Assembly: GCA_025362325.1 (NCBI GenBank)
Contig: JANYGO010000158.1
Span: 1 to 64,000 of the forward strand
Direction of reading: 5' to 3'
Length of the DNA: 64,000 nt
Origin: Cyanobacteriota bacterium
GTDB taxonomy: Bacteria; Cyanobacteriota; Cyanobacteriia; Cyanobacteriales; Microcoleaceae
A model generated the notes under the pieces. It saw only the letters and a program-made list of their open reading frames with translations, did no database searches and was not told where the DNA came from. Both the position numbers and the translations under genes were made by a program. Within the stretch, counting starts at the first letter, position 1; every line of letters begins with the position of its first letter. Shown here piece by piece: positions 57,701 to 64,000 of this stretch.

Positions 57701-60700
57701 CGCGACACTTCAGCAGCAGGGCGAGTTACAAAGTGCGATCGCCTATTTTCAGCAAGCACTTTCCATCAATGGCAATTACGTGCCAGCGCTGTTAAATTTG
57801 GGCGTGGCGATGCAGGCAAAATCTCAGCCAGCAGACGCAGAAAGGCTTTACCAGCGAGCGATTGCAGCCGAACCAAATAATTCTAAAGCACACTATCACC
57901 TGGGAAATTTATGCTTGGCTGCGGGCAAAATAGAACAGGCAATTTCTAGCTTGGAACGAGCCATATTATTGCAGCCAAATTATGTAGAAGCACTGAACAA
58001 TTTAGGCAGTGCTGTCGAACAAATGGGAGACCTGAAGCGTGCGTTTTCGTGTTACAATAAAGTCCTGGAGCTTGATGCAAATTGTGTTAAAGCTCACTTC
58101 AATTTAAGCTTAATTTTGCTGTTAGCTGGAGACTTGGCGCGCGGTTTAGCAGAATACGAGTCGCGCTGGCAAACTGAACAGGCGAAAAACTTGCCGCGGT
58201 TGAATTTCGAGCGACCGATTTGGGACGGTTCAGATTTGAACGGACAAACTATTTTGCTCCGCTGCGAACAAGGTTTGGGCGATGCCATTCAATTTGTGCG
58301 CTACGCAGCAATTGTGCAGCAAAAAGGCGGCAAAGTCATCATTTCTTGCTATCAAGAACTGAAGCGTTTATTTAAGCAGATTCCTGGCATCGAACAAGTG
58401 GCGGTGCGGATGGACGAATTGCCTGATTTCCAATTGCAAGCACCGCTGATGAGTTTGCCGCATATTCTGGGAACAAATTTAGAAAATATACCCGCAAATG
58501 TTCCTTATTTAGCTGCGCCGCCGCATTGGCAATTTTCGCTAAATTCCGATGACAATTTCAAAGTTGGGATTGTGTGGGCGGGAAGTTCGGAACATTTGAA
58601 GGATTTTCAGCGCTCGCTCGATTTAAGCTATTTCCTGAAATTGTTAGATATTCCCGGCGTAAGTTTTTACAGCCTTCAGAAACAAGTGTCGGCGGGCGAT
58701 TTAACTTTGTTAACTCAAATTTCCGTAAGAGATTTGAGCGACAATTTGAACGATTTTGCCGATACTGCGGCGGTGATCTCGCAACTAGATTTAGTCATTT
58801 GCGCGGATACGGCTGTCGCCCATTTGGCGGGTGCTTTGGGCAAACCGGTATGGATTTTGCTGTGTTTTATGCCGGATTGGCGGTGGATGTTGCACCGCGA
58901 AGACAGCCCCTGGTATCCTACCGCGCGGCTGTTTCGCCAGCAAACACCGGGCGATTGGGATGGAGTGTGCGATCGCCTAAAAACCGCCTTACAAGAATTA
59001 ACAACCTCATTTTTTGCCAGTCAAGGGCTACAACCCCCAAGCGCGATCGCTCCCAACGCCATCACACAAATTGACATACAGTTTCACATAGCAAATGCCT
59101 TGCGAAAAAAAGGTAAAAAAGCAGACGCCGCCGCGCGCTACCAACAAGTAATCGCCGCCTCGCCCAGCCACGCTGAAGCCCACAGTTATTTAGGTTATTT
59201 CAAACAGGAAAACGGGCAAATAGCCGAGGCAATTTTGCACTACCAACAAGCGCTAGAAACAAATCCCCATCTCGGCGAAACAAATTTGTATTTAGGTTGC
59301 GCCCTCGAAGAACAAGGAAAATTTGTCGAGGCGATCGACTGCTACAATAAAGCAATTAAACTATGCCCAGAATCACCGGAATCGCATTTGAGATTTGCCT
59401 TAGCTTTGCTGTTAACTGGGAATTTTCAACAGGGTTTCCTGGAGTACGAATCGCGCTGGCAAACTCAAGAATTGGAGCCGAGATATTTCGCACAACCGCT
59501 GTGGGACGGTTCTGATTTGCACGGAAAAACAATTTTGCTCCACCCAGAACAAGGTTTGGGCGATACCATCCAGTTTGTCCGCTACGCGCCTTTAGTCAAG
59601 CAAAAAGGCGGCACAGTTGTTGTGGCTTGTCATGTCTTGCTGAAGCGTTTATTTGAAGGAATAGCCGGAGTCGATCGCGTAGTAGTGCGCCCCAGCGAGT
59701 GCGTGGATTTTCAAGTGCAAGCGCCGCTGCTAAGTTTGCCGCGAATTTTGGCAACAACTTTAGAAAATATACCCGCGAATATTCCTTATTTAGCTGCGCC
59801 GCCGGATGCGAAATTTTCCCTAGAAGCGCACAATCAACTAAAAGTCGGCATTGTCTGGGCGGGCGGCCCGCTGCACCGCAAGGATCGCGAGCGATCGTGC
59901 AAATTCAGCGATTTTGTGAAGTTTTTAGATGTTCCGGGAGTGAGTTTTTACAGCCTTCAGAAAGATTTGTCGGCGGGCGATTCCAGTTTATTAAATCAAC
60001 ACCAAATTCAAGATGTAAGCGAACATTGCATCGATTTTGCCGACACCGCGGCGATTGTTTCGCAACTCGATTTAGTCATTTGTGTGGATACTTCTATTGC
60101 TCATTTAGCCGGTGCTTTGGGCAAACCGGTGTGGATTTTACTGTCTTTCGTCCCCGATTGGCGCTGGATGCTCGATCGCGAAGACAGCCCTTGGTATCGC
60201 ACTGCGCGCCTGTTTAGGCAGTCAAAACCCGGTGATTGGGATGGCGTGTGCGATCGTATCAAAGCAGCCCTAGAACAGCTAATTACCCGTTCCCAGGCTC
60301 GTTCCCAGGCAGAGCCTGGGAACGCATATCCAGAGGCTCTGCCTCAAAATCCCCTCCCAGAAACCCCGCCACAAATAACCGGAATCGGAATTAGTTGGCC
60401 GCTCAGCATCACCAGCGGCTGGGGAATTTACGGCATGAATTTAACACTGCAACTGCTGCGAAATCCCGCCTGGGAAGTAGCACTTTTAGTCCCGCCATCC
60501 ATCACCTCAGAATCGCTCAATCCGCTGCACAAATCCCTGTTATTACCCCTAATAGAAAAGCAGAAAAATTTTCAGGAATTAGTAACCGCGAATTATGACA
60601 AACAAATAGCTTGCAACTTTCCCGTACTTTACGGTTTGGGGAATAATTTAGTATCGTCGGGAGTTGAGAATCAAATTACCAGCGCTTGTCAAGTAGGAGT

Positions 60701-61568
60701 CATATTTTTTGAAGACACGCGCATCACAGCAGAAGCAGTAGAAAAAGCCAAACAATATAGCGTGATTGTCGCCGGTTCTAACTGGAATGCGGATGTTTTG
60801 AGAAGCTGCGGCTTGACTAATGTGGCAATGGTAAATCAAGGAATTGACCCGGCAATTTTCCATCCTGCACCTAAATCTAATCTATTTGGCGATCGCTTCG
60901 TCATCTTCTCCGGCGGCAAACTCGAATATCGCAAAGGACAAGACATTGTAATTGCCGCTTTCAAACAATTTCGCGCCAAACATCCCGAAGCTTTGTTAGT
61001 AACAACCTGGCACAACTTCTGGCCTCAGTATATGCTAGGAATCGAACAAACCGGAAACGTTGCGGGACTTCCCAATATCAACCGCGACGGAAGTTTAAGA
61101 ATTTCCCAATGGTTGGCGGCTAACGGTTTGCCGGTTGACTCTTTTATCGACATCGGCTTAATTCCCAATCACCTCGCCGGACAAATTTTGCGAGAAGCCG
61201 ACTGCGCTGTTTTCACCAACCGCTGCGAAGGCGGCACTAATTTAGTGGCAATGGAAAGTATGGCCTGCGGAATTCCGACTATTTTATCAGCAAATACCGG
61301 ACATTTAGACTTGATTTACAGCAACATTTGCTATCCTTTATCGCATCAGAGACGGGTTAAACCCACTGCTCATTTTCCCGGTGTGGAAGGTTGGGGAGAG
61401 TCTGATGTTACAGAAGTTGTCGAGGCTTTGGAGCAAGTTTATAATAATCGCGAAGAAGGGAAACGTCGAGGTTTAGCAGCGGCTAATTTTATGCTCGATT
61501 GGACTTGGGAAAAACAGGTTAAGCGCTTTCTTGATGTTATATTAAATCTGAGATCTGACGGCGGTTGA
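51780..61568 (+). CDS. Giant TPR and glycosyltransferase multidomain protein (five TPR-GT9-like modules plus GT4)
   Basis: The 3262-aa ORF is intact. Five near-copies of a module each have TPRs (e.g. ALRLKPDLVDAINNLGHALV), a GT9/heptosyltransferase-like domain with WDG(S/A/K)DL..(K/Q)TILL..EQGLGD, VGIVWAG.P/S, DLVI..DT..AHLAGALGK and DWRWML.REDSPWYPTARLF, at about 329-587, 921-1180, 1582-1844, 2144-2406 and 2569-2836. From about 2864 a GT4-type domain follows (ISWPLSITSGWGIYGMNLTL, FSGGKLEYRKGQDIVIAAFK, FTNRCEGGTNLVAMESMACG). Start ATG 51780 is chosen because the first 31 codons of the longer ORF lie in a palindrome. The linker before GT4 (RSQARSQAEPGNAYPEALPQ) is repeat DNA. The substrate is unknown; a role in surface glycan synthesis is inferred. 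Confidence 0.85.
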   Translation: MASKKKSQKLAVKLDVEDSLNIAWEHHQAGRLLEAENLYRQIVEVQPELANVLCLLGIALRQQGKVAEAIDFYDRAIAQNPDFVEAHLNKAHVLMDVGESHRAIASYEQVIKIQPNSVLAYNNLGWLKQQVGDIDSAILYYQTALRLDANLLETAHNLARIFTQKNHLNDAVACYRHALQINPNLIYSLIGLGRVLQQQGQLTEAFNCYQQALEIKPNNPDAQNNVGAFYHEQGNTKAAISHYREALRLKPDLVDAINNLGHALVDVGEFQEAFWCHCRALELQPDNAIAHLELALTLLLFGDYQRGFAEYEWRWRTPQLQPRQFQQPLWDGADLHFKTILLHVEQGFGDSIQFIRYAPILHSRGAKVMVACYPELMRLFATVVGIEYLSVSLEGLPAFDVHAPLMSLPRIVGTTLETIPANVPYLSPPAECKFALSSDANLKVGIVWAGSPKRRKDNQRSCSLSDFIQFLDVPGIAFYSLQKDLSEGDRTLLNQHLVPDLSPHLDDFADTASAIAQLDLVITVDTSAAHLAGALGKPVWVLLSFAPDWRWLLEREDNPWYPTARLFRQSQPESWQELFDEVHAALSLFAIANTDTYAEDLAPNLPLTMTLNHTASLDATALEMTGASESKQIFLTAGEAVANRSAVKQLQGIEASAAIANSVVLENLLRQAEHLMETGDKQEAIALYAQIISLEPNCVQARINFGFLKQENGELDAAIPHYREALALDPNIPQTAYNLAQIFEEKGQVEEAIAHYEQALVAEPDFVPALINLAVALQEKGELLRAIDLYRRALEIQPHSWEAYNNLATVLQEQGNLEEALEYYHKALELLPDFVEAINNLGRTFLEKGAVQDAIACYKRAIYLNPDHASAHLNLSLALLLVGDLKNGLAEYEWRWQIKEFQTGHSCFVTGPENNVSAREYRPLWDGSDLQGKTILLHAEQGLGDSIQFIRYAAIVKNKGGRVIVGCYPQVQRLFAMVDGIDLLVVRGEQLPEFDLQVPMLSLPYVLGTTLETIPANTAYLSSPAGAEFALLPDRNLKVGIVWAGNPKHRKNTQRSCSLSQFMPLLDVAGVTFYSLQKELSETDRGLLHQTPIVDLSPHFGDLADTAAAIAKLDLVICVDTAVAHLAGALGKRVWILLAFSPDWRWLLEREDSPWYPTARLFRQQQRGDWEPVFARVAQALSSLVSAAPALSDAADAEFRSGRDLQQQGNFGGAIECYERAIAIAPSYAAAHSNLGVVKQQSGRLTEAIAHYREALEIDRNLAETASNLGSALAEAGETAGAIAEYERALSLNPNCAEALVNLGVLREEQGEVEVAIWCYQQAVQLNPNCAAAYFNLAIVQEEQGREAESIANYERAIANYERAIDREPNYFHALHNLAYASIRQGKIARAIEFYDRALALQPNLAASAIALGNSLQQQDKLDEALAVCQLAIRHSPENSEARCILGLVLYKQGKIEDAIACYQQALSLKPNFPEALNNLGKAFEEAGKMAEAMEFYRRAIELNPGDLNSLNSLGTALHDRGEFDAAVTCYSQAVEFNLATPEAHLNLGLALLLAGDLQRGFSEYEWRLLVEQKQFPHHNFHQPLWDGKDLAGKTILLCPEQGLGDAIQFVRYVELVKQKGGRVIFWCLPHLERLFAQVSGIDQLIVSPKAAPDFQLRAQLLSLPYLLQTTLETIPAKVPYLAPPPDLECYLPENSQLKVGIVWSGNPKHSQNKVRSLPLKLLSKLLDIPGAEFYSLQKELTADDRALLEQLPIADLSSHLHDMADTAAAILALDLVISVDTSVAHLAGALGKPVWVLLCFVPDWRWMLEREDSPWYPTARLFRQSAAGDWDGVLERAILALKSRIFQHQEALLPIATQPNIELAKKQFDRGNLLKSQGKLIEARSYFKNALVLQPDSIESATNLAVTLHQTGDLAEAAVYYQRAIEIDPNCPQAQNNLGILLQDSGRIAEAAFCFQQAIALNPIYVKAINNLGATLQQQGELQSAIAYFQQALSINGNYVPALLNLGVAMQAKSQPADAERLYQRAIAAEPNNSKAHYHLGNLCLAAGKIEQAISSLERAILLQPNYVEALNNLGSAVEQMGDLKRAFSCYNKVLELDANCVKAHFNLSLILLLAGDLARGLAEYESRWQTEQAKNLPRLNFERPIWDGSDLNGQTILLRCEQGLGDAIQFVRYAAIVQQKGGKVIISCYQELKRLFKQIPGIEQVAVRMDELPDFQLQAPLMSLPHILGTNLENIPANVPYLAAPPHWQFSLNSDDNFKVGIVWAGSSEHLKDFQRSLDLSYFLKLLDIPGVSFYSLQKQVSAGDLTLLTQISVRDLSDNLNDFADTAAVISQLDLVICADTAVAHLAGALGKPVWILLCFMPDWRWMLHREDSPWYPTARLFRQQTPGDWDGVCDRLKTALQELTTSFFASQGLQPPSAIAPNAITQIDIQFHIANALRKKGKKADAAARYQQVIAASPSHAEAHSYLGYFKQENGQIAEAILHYQQALETNPHLGETNLYLGCALEEQGKFVEAIDCYNKAIKLCPESPESHLRFALALLLTGNFQQGFLEYESRWQTQELEPRYFAQPLWDGSDLHGKTILLHPEQGLGDTIQFVRYAPLVKQKGGTVVVACHVLLKRLFEGIAGVDRVVVRPSECVDFQVQAPLLSLPRILATTLENIPANIPYLAAPPDAKFSLEAHNQLKVGIVWAGGPLHRKDRERSCKFSDFVKFLDVPGVSFYSLQKDLSAGDSSLLNQHQIQDVSEHCIDFADTAAIVSQLDLVICVDTSIAHLAGALGKPVWILLSFVPDWRWMLDREDSPWYRTARLFRQSKPGDWDGVCDRIKAALEQLITRSQARSQAEPGNAYPEALPQNPLPETPPQITGIGISWPLSITSGWGIYGMNLTLQLLRNPAWEVALLVPPSITSESLNPLHKSLLLPLIEKQKNFQELVTANYDKQIACNFPVLYGLGNNLVSSGVENQITSACQVGVIFFEDTRITAEAVEKAKQYSVIVAGSNWNADVLRSCGLTNVAMVNQGIDPAIFHPAPKSNLFGDRFVIFSGGKLEYRKGQDIVIAAFKQFRAKHPEALLVTTWHNFWPQYMLGIEQTGNVAGLPNINRDGSLRISQWLAANGLPVDSFIDIGLIPNHLAGQILREADCAVFTNRCEGGTNLVAMESMACGIPTILSANTGHLDLIYSNICYPLSHQRRVKPTAHFPGVEGWGESDVTEVVEALEQVYNNREEGKRRGLAAANFMLDWTWEKQVKRFLDVILNLRSDGG
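60288..60344 (+). repeat. Dispersed TTCCCAGGC palindrome inside the giant gene
   Basis: CGTTCCCAGGCAGAGCCTGG, GAACGCATATCCAGAGGCTC and TGCCTC match the intergenic elements at 17.9 and 37.8 kb. Here the element is in frame and encodes the linker between the last GT9-like module and the GT4 domain. Confidence 0.8.
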
Positions 61569-61786
61569 AACCGCTTCTATACAAACGATGTCCGCCGGAC
61601 GCCGACGAAGAAATTAAGATCGGACGTACAGTTAAAACCGCGTCTATACAAACGTAGGCGTTAGCCTTCGGGAAGGGTAGTCCGCCGACGCGGACTGAAG
61701 CAGGTAACCTAATTTTAACCGCCTCATCTTCAACCCGCAGAGGCGGGTTTGGTCTGTATAGACGCGCTTTCAACCGCCTTGGAATT
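61557..61786 (+). repeat. Dispersed repeat family A, several units, at the end of the giant gene
   Basis: GGCGGTTGAAACCGCTTCTA, TACAAACGATGTCCGCCGG and further units with AAAACCGCGTCTATACAAAC and CTGTATAGACGCGCTTTCAA fill the gap. The giant gene's last codons (DGG) and stop TGA lie in the first unit. The two flanking genes are convergent, so the block could terminate both. Confidence 0.75.
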
Positions 61787-61790
61787 AAGA

Positions 61791-64000
61791 TTATTTCTTT
61801 TGAAACCAGACTCCTGTTTCATCAATAGTATGCAGAGAAAATGACTCGCCTTTCATCCTCTCAAAATCGTGTACTGCTTGCTTGCAGCCCTCCCAGTGCC
61901 CGTAATCATCAACCTGAATCAAACCGTTAGCAATCACGCTGTCATAAAGCGTATTAAATATATCCATTGTGGACTCATACCAATCTCCATCAGCGTGCAG
62001 AAACGCAATACTTCCTATTGCTGACTTGTATGGGGGTAAAGTCTCGGCAAATAATCCCTTAACTGGTACCACAATATCTTTAACTTGCAGTAATTCACAG
62101 ATTTTATTTAAATTTTCACTAATTGCAGCTTTGAGAGTTCCTTCGCCGAAATCAGTAAGATTTGCAGGTATTCCCTGATGTTTATCGATCGCAGTAGGTG
62201 CGGGCATTCCTTCAAACGTATCAAAAGCATACAGCACTCTCGGACGGCGGCTGTAATGTTTGATTACAAATGCCATTAACGCGGCTGAACCGCCTTTGCA
62301 AGTTCCGCATTCAACAAAATTTCCCGGCAAATCTTCCACGCATATTTGCTTGGTCAAACAATACAGAGAAAACAGTCTCGATTCGCTCAGCAGCGTGTAG
62401 GGGCGGACAATAGACAAGATATTTTTAAAGTTTGCAGGAGAAGTTTGAACTGACGATTTGCTGCTTTGAATAATTGTCTGGTAATTATGCTGTGGTAGGG
62501 TTGGCAACTCTTTGATGGCTGAAATACCGCTGACGGCATAACCGTACAAATGTGCTGGTAACTGCCAAGAAATATGGGGATCAGGTTGATGTTTGACTGG
62601 CGCGAAATTTCCCCGCCAAGCTGCCCCCATAATTTGCATTGTTTGATATATTACCGTTTGCCATCCCCTTTGTTTCAAGTAATCTAAACCCTTAGCTACA
62701 GCGGGAGCTGCTAAATCGTGAAATAAAATTATTGCATCTTCTTCAGCCAATTTTTCGCAGGCGATGGCATCATTTAATGGCCCATCACCTTCGTGTTCTC
62801 CGTCAATAAAAATTAACGACCATTTGCGGTTAAATTCGTTTGCTAATGCCTCTACTCTCTGAGGGCTATAACCGGGTACTAGCTTGACGGAAGTTTGCAC
62901 GCCAGACGCATTGAGAGCACCTTGAATTGAATCTATGACACTTTGTCTGATACTCTCGGTTTCTAACAGCGGATCGACGACATCTAATTCAACTCCGGCG
63001 AGGGCTAAGTGACACGCAGACCATCCCAGCCAACAGCCTATTTCTAAGGCTTTTTTGCCTGGAAATTGCAGGGCTGTATTGTAAAGGATGTGCGCTTCGT
63101 CGCGGCTGAGAAATCCGACTGAACTCGCACGGCGATCGACATACCAATTGTGCGGTATTTCTCGGCGCAGGTAAGGCCACGGACAAGTATTGGTATCGCC
63201 AACAATCATGTTAGGAAAGTACGCATCTGGGAGGATAATTTTCAATCCGGGCGACACGTAATCTCCGGCGGTTAACAAAGTATTGTTTGTGATTTCAGAT
63301 GGTGGTTGTACTGTTTTTAATTGTGGAGATACTGGGCGTTGTATGGGTTGGTAGCGGAGACTAATTTCTACTTGATTCCCGTCGGTTGTTGCTAATTTTA
63401 CTAAGTCGTGCTTGTGACCGGTGATGTGCAGAATGCCGATCGCCCCGTGCGGCAAATACGGCTCCACAAAACAGGCTTGCTGCTTGTCCCAGACGGGCAA
63501 ACCAAAGTTGCAGCTCCAGTTACAGCGAGCGGGCAGCATCTCGGTGCGATCGAACATTTCAGTGCCGTAAACCAACCGATTCAAAGCTATTTGGTCAGTC
63601 ATCAAAGAAACGTGCCGCTGCAATCCCTCTTCCAGATATTCCGCCCAAAGTTCCCAGTGCGGCGCGTCTTTGTGCAGCGCGAAAACACCTGCATTTAGAG
63701 TTGGGTAGCTGTGCAACTGTTTGGCGACTTCTTCCCCAAAAACTGCTTGATAATCGCGGTAAACAAATTCCCAGTACCAAGGCAATTTGCCGTAAGCTAA
63801 ATAATAGCCTCTGTCCAATTCTGGCACAACTGCCAAACCCCGTTTTACCGCGCCTTTCACGAACAATTCAACAGCTTGCCAATCTTGCACCCAAGCATCG
63901 GCATCTATCCACAGGTAGATGTCAAAATTAGGAAAGTATCTGCGTAGACACGGACGCGCCAAAAGTCCTTTGAGATAGTGAGGCGCTTCATTTTTCCCGG
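61791..64000 (-). CDS. Trimodular glycosyltransferase, methyltransferase and TylF-type O-methyltransferase (5-prime end beyond window)
   Basis: The frame is open to the window edge, so the ORF-track start at 63962 is not real; the coding strand reads on upstream with GKNEAPHYLKGLLARPCLRR. Module 1 (about the first 230 residues) is a GT-A-like glycosyltransferase with the DxD-like YLWIDADAWVQDW and LNAGVFALHK. Module 2 is a class I SAM methyltransferase (LEIGCWLGWSACHLALAGVE, LIFIDGEHEGDGPLND). Module 3 resembles macrocin/TylF O-methyltransferases (FVECGTCKGGSAALMAFVI, AFDTFEGMPAPT, HADGDWYESTMDIFNTLYDS, VDDYGHWEGCKQAV). It is convergent with the giant TPR gene. Making O-methylated sugars on a surface glycan is inferred. 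Confidence 0.8.
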   Translation of the reverse strand, partial: GKNEAPHYLKGLLARPCLRRYFPNFDIYLWIDADAWVQDWQAVELFVKGAVKRGLAVVPELDRGYYLAYGKLPWYWEFVYRDYQAVFGEEVAKQLHSYPTLNAGVFALHKDAPHWELWAEYLEEGLQRHVSLMTDQIALNRLVYGTEMFDRTEMLPARCNWSCNFGLPVWDKQQACFVEPYLPHGAIGILHITGHKHDLVKLATTDGNQVEISLRYQPIQRPVSPQLKTVQPPSEITNNTLLTAGDYVSPGLKIILPDAYFPNMIVGDTNTCPWPYLRREIPHNWYVDRRASSVGFLSRDEAHILYNTALQFPGKKALEIGCWLGWSACHLALAGVELDVVDPLLETESIRQSVIDSIQGALNASGVQTSVKLVPGYSPQRVEALANEFNRKWSLIFIDGEHEGDGPLNDAIACEKLAEEDAIILFHDLAAPAVAKGLDYLKQRGWQTVIYQTMQIMGAAWRGNFAPVKHQPDPHISWQLPAHLYGYAVSGISAIKELPTLPQHNYQTIIQSSKSSVQTSPANFKNILSIVRPYTLLSESRLFSLYCLTKQICVEDLPGNFVECGTCKGGSAALMAFVIKHYSRRPRVLYAFDTFEGMPAPTAIDKHQGIPANLTDFGEGTLKAAISENLNKICELLQVKDIVVPVKGLFAETLPPYKSAIGSIAFLHADGDWYESTMDIFNTLYDSVIANGLIQVDDYGHWEGCKQAVHDFERMKGESFSLHTIDETGVWFQKK

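Overview
The window is chromosomal DNA from a filamentous cyanobacterium, most likely of the Microcoleus/Oscillatoria/Phormidium type. The evidence is the abundance of the HIP1 octamer GCGATCGC in coding DNA, short tandem heptamer repeats and dispersed palindromes between genes, and cyanobacterial gene content: tocopherol-synthesis enzymes, the purC-Omp85-lpxC-fabZ-lpxA-lpxB cluster, Rcp1-like regulators, PEP-CTERM and Uma2 proteins. No rRNA, tRNA or CRISPR array was found.

Layout. (1) 0-11.4 kb: a chemosensory operon of Wsp type (cheR-TPR, two MCPs, cheW, hybrid cheA, cheB, and an output regulator whose receiver looks like WspR but which ends in a class III adenylate cyclase instead of GGDEF). 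It is decaying: an IS630-type element abuts a truncated cheR, both MCP genes, cheW and cheA carry nonsense or frameshift lesions, and only cheB and the cyclase are clean. (2) 11.4-21.4 kb, minus strand: a solitary cytosine-5 DNA methyltransferase, then the lipid A/outer-membrane cluster lpxB, (Uma2), lpxA, fabZ, lpxC, a small hydrophobic ORF, bamA/Omp85 and purC. (3) 21.5-22.9 kb: a TnpB-only IS605/IS1341-type element with a frameshifted tnpB. (4) 23.3-27.3 kb: a two-component pair (Rcp1-like receiver and a 1142-aa hybrid kinase). (5) 27.5-34 kb: an accessory patch with a phosphorothioation-associated-type methyltransferase that has duplicated flanking domains, BrnT/BrnA, antitoxin remnants, a transglutaminase, an ArsA-type ATPase, and a DUF433 antitoxin with a broken toxin. 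(6) 34-43.9 kb: housekeeping genes (DUF2358, GST, icd, two DedA proteins, ahcY), an mscS pseudogene, a PEP-CTERM protein and a sulfite-oxidase-fold protein. (7) 44-49 kb, minus strand: kdpA-secF-ktrB-ktrA, where kdpA has no kdpB/C beside it. (8) 49.4-51.5 kb: two tocopherol-pathway enzymes. (9) 51.7-64 kb: a 9.8-kb gene encoding five TPR plus GT9-like modules and a terminal GT4 domain, facing a glycosyltransferase-methyltransferase-TylF fusion that runs off the window.

Two themes cut across the window. Dispersed palindromic repeats sit at gene ends and have entered coding sequence in several places, acting as interdomain linkers, C-terminal tails or stop codons. Gene decay is concentrated in the chemosensory operon, the mscS gene, tnpB and a toxin gene, while neighbouring genes are intact, so a uniformly error-prone sequence is an unlikely explanation.
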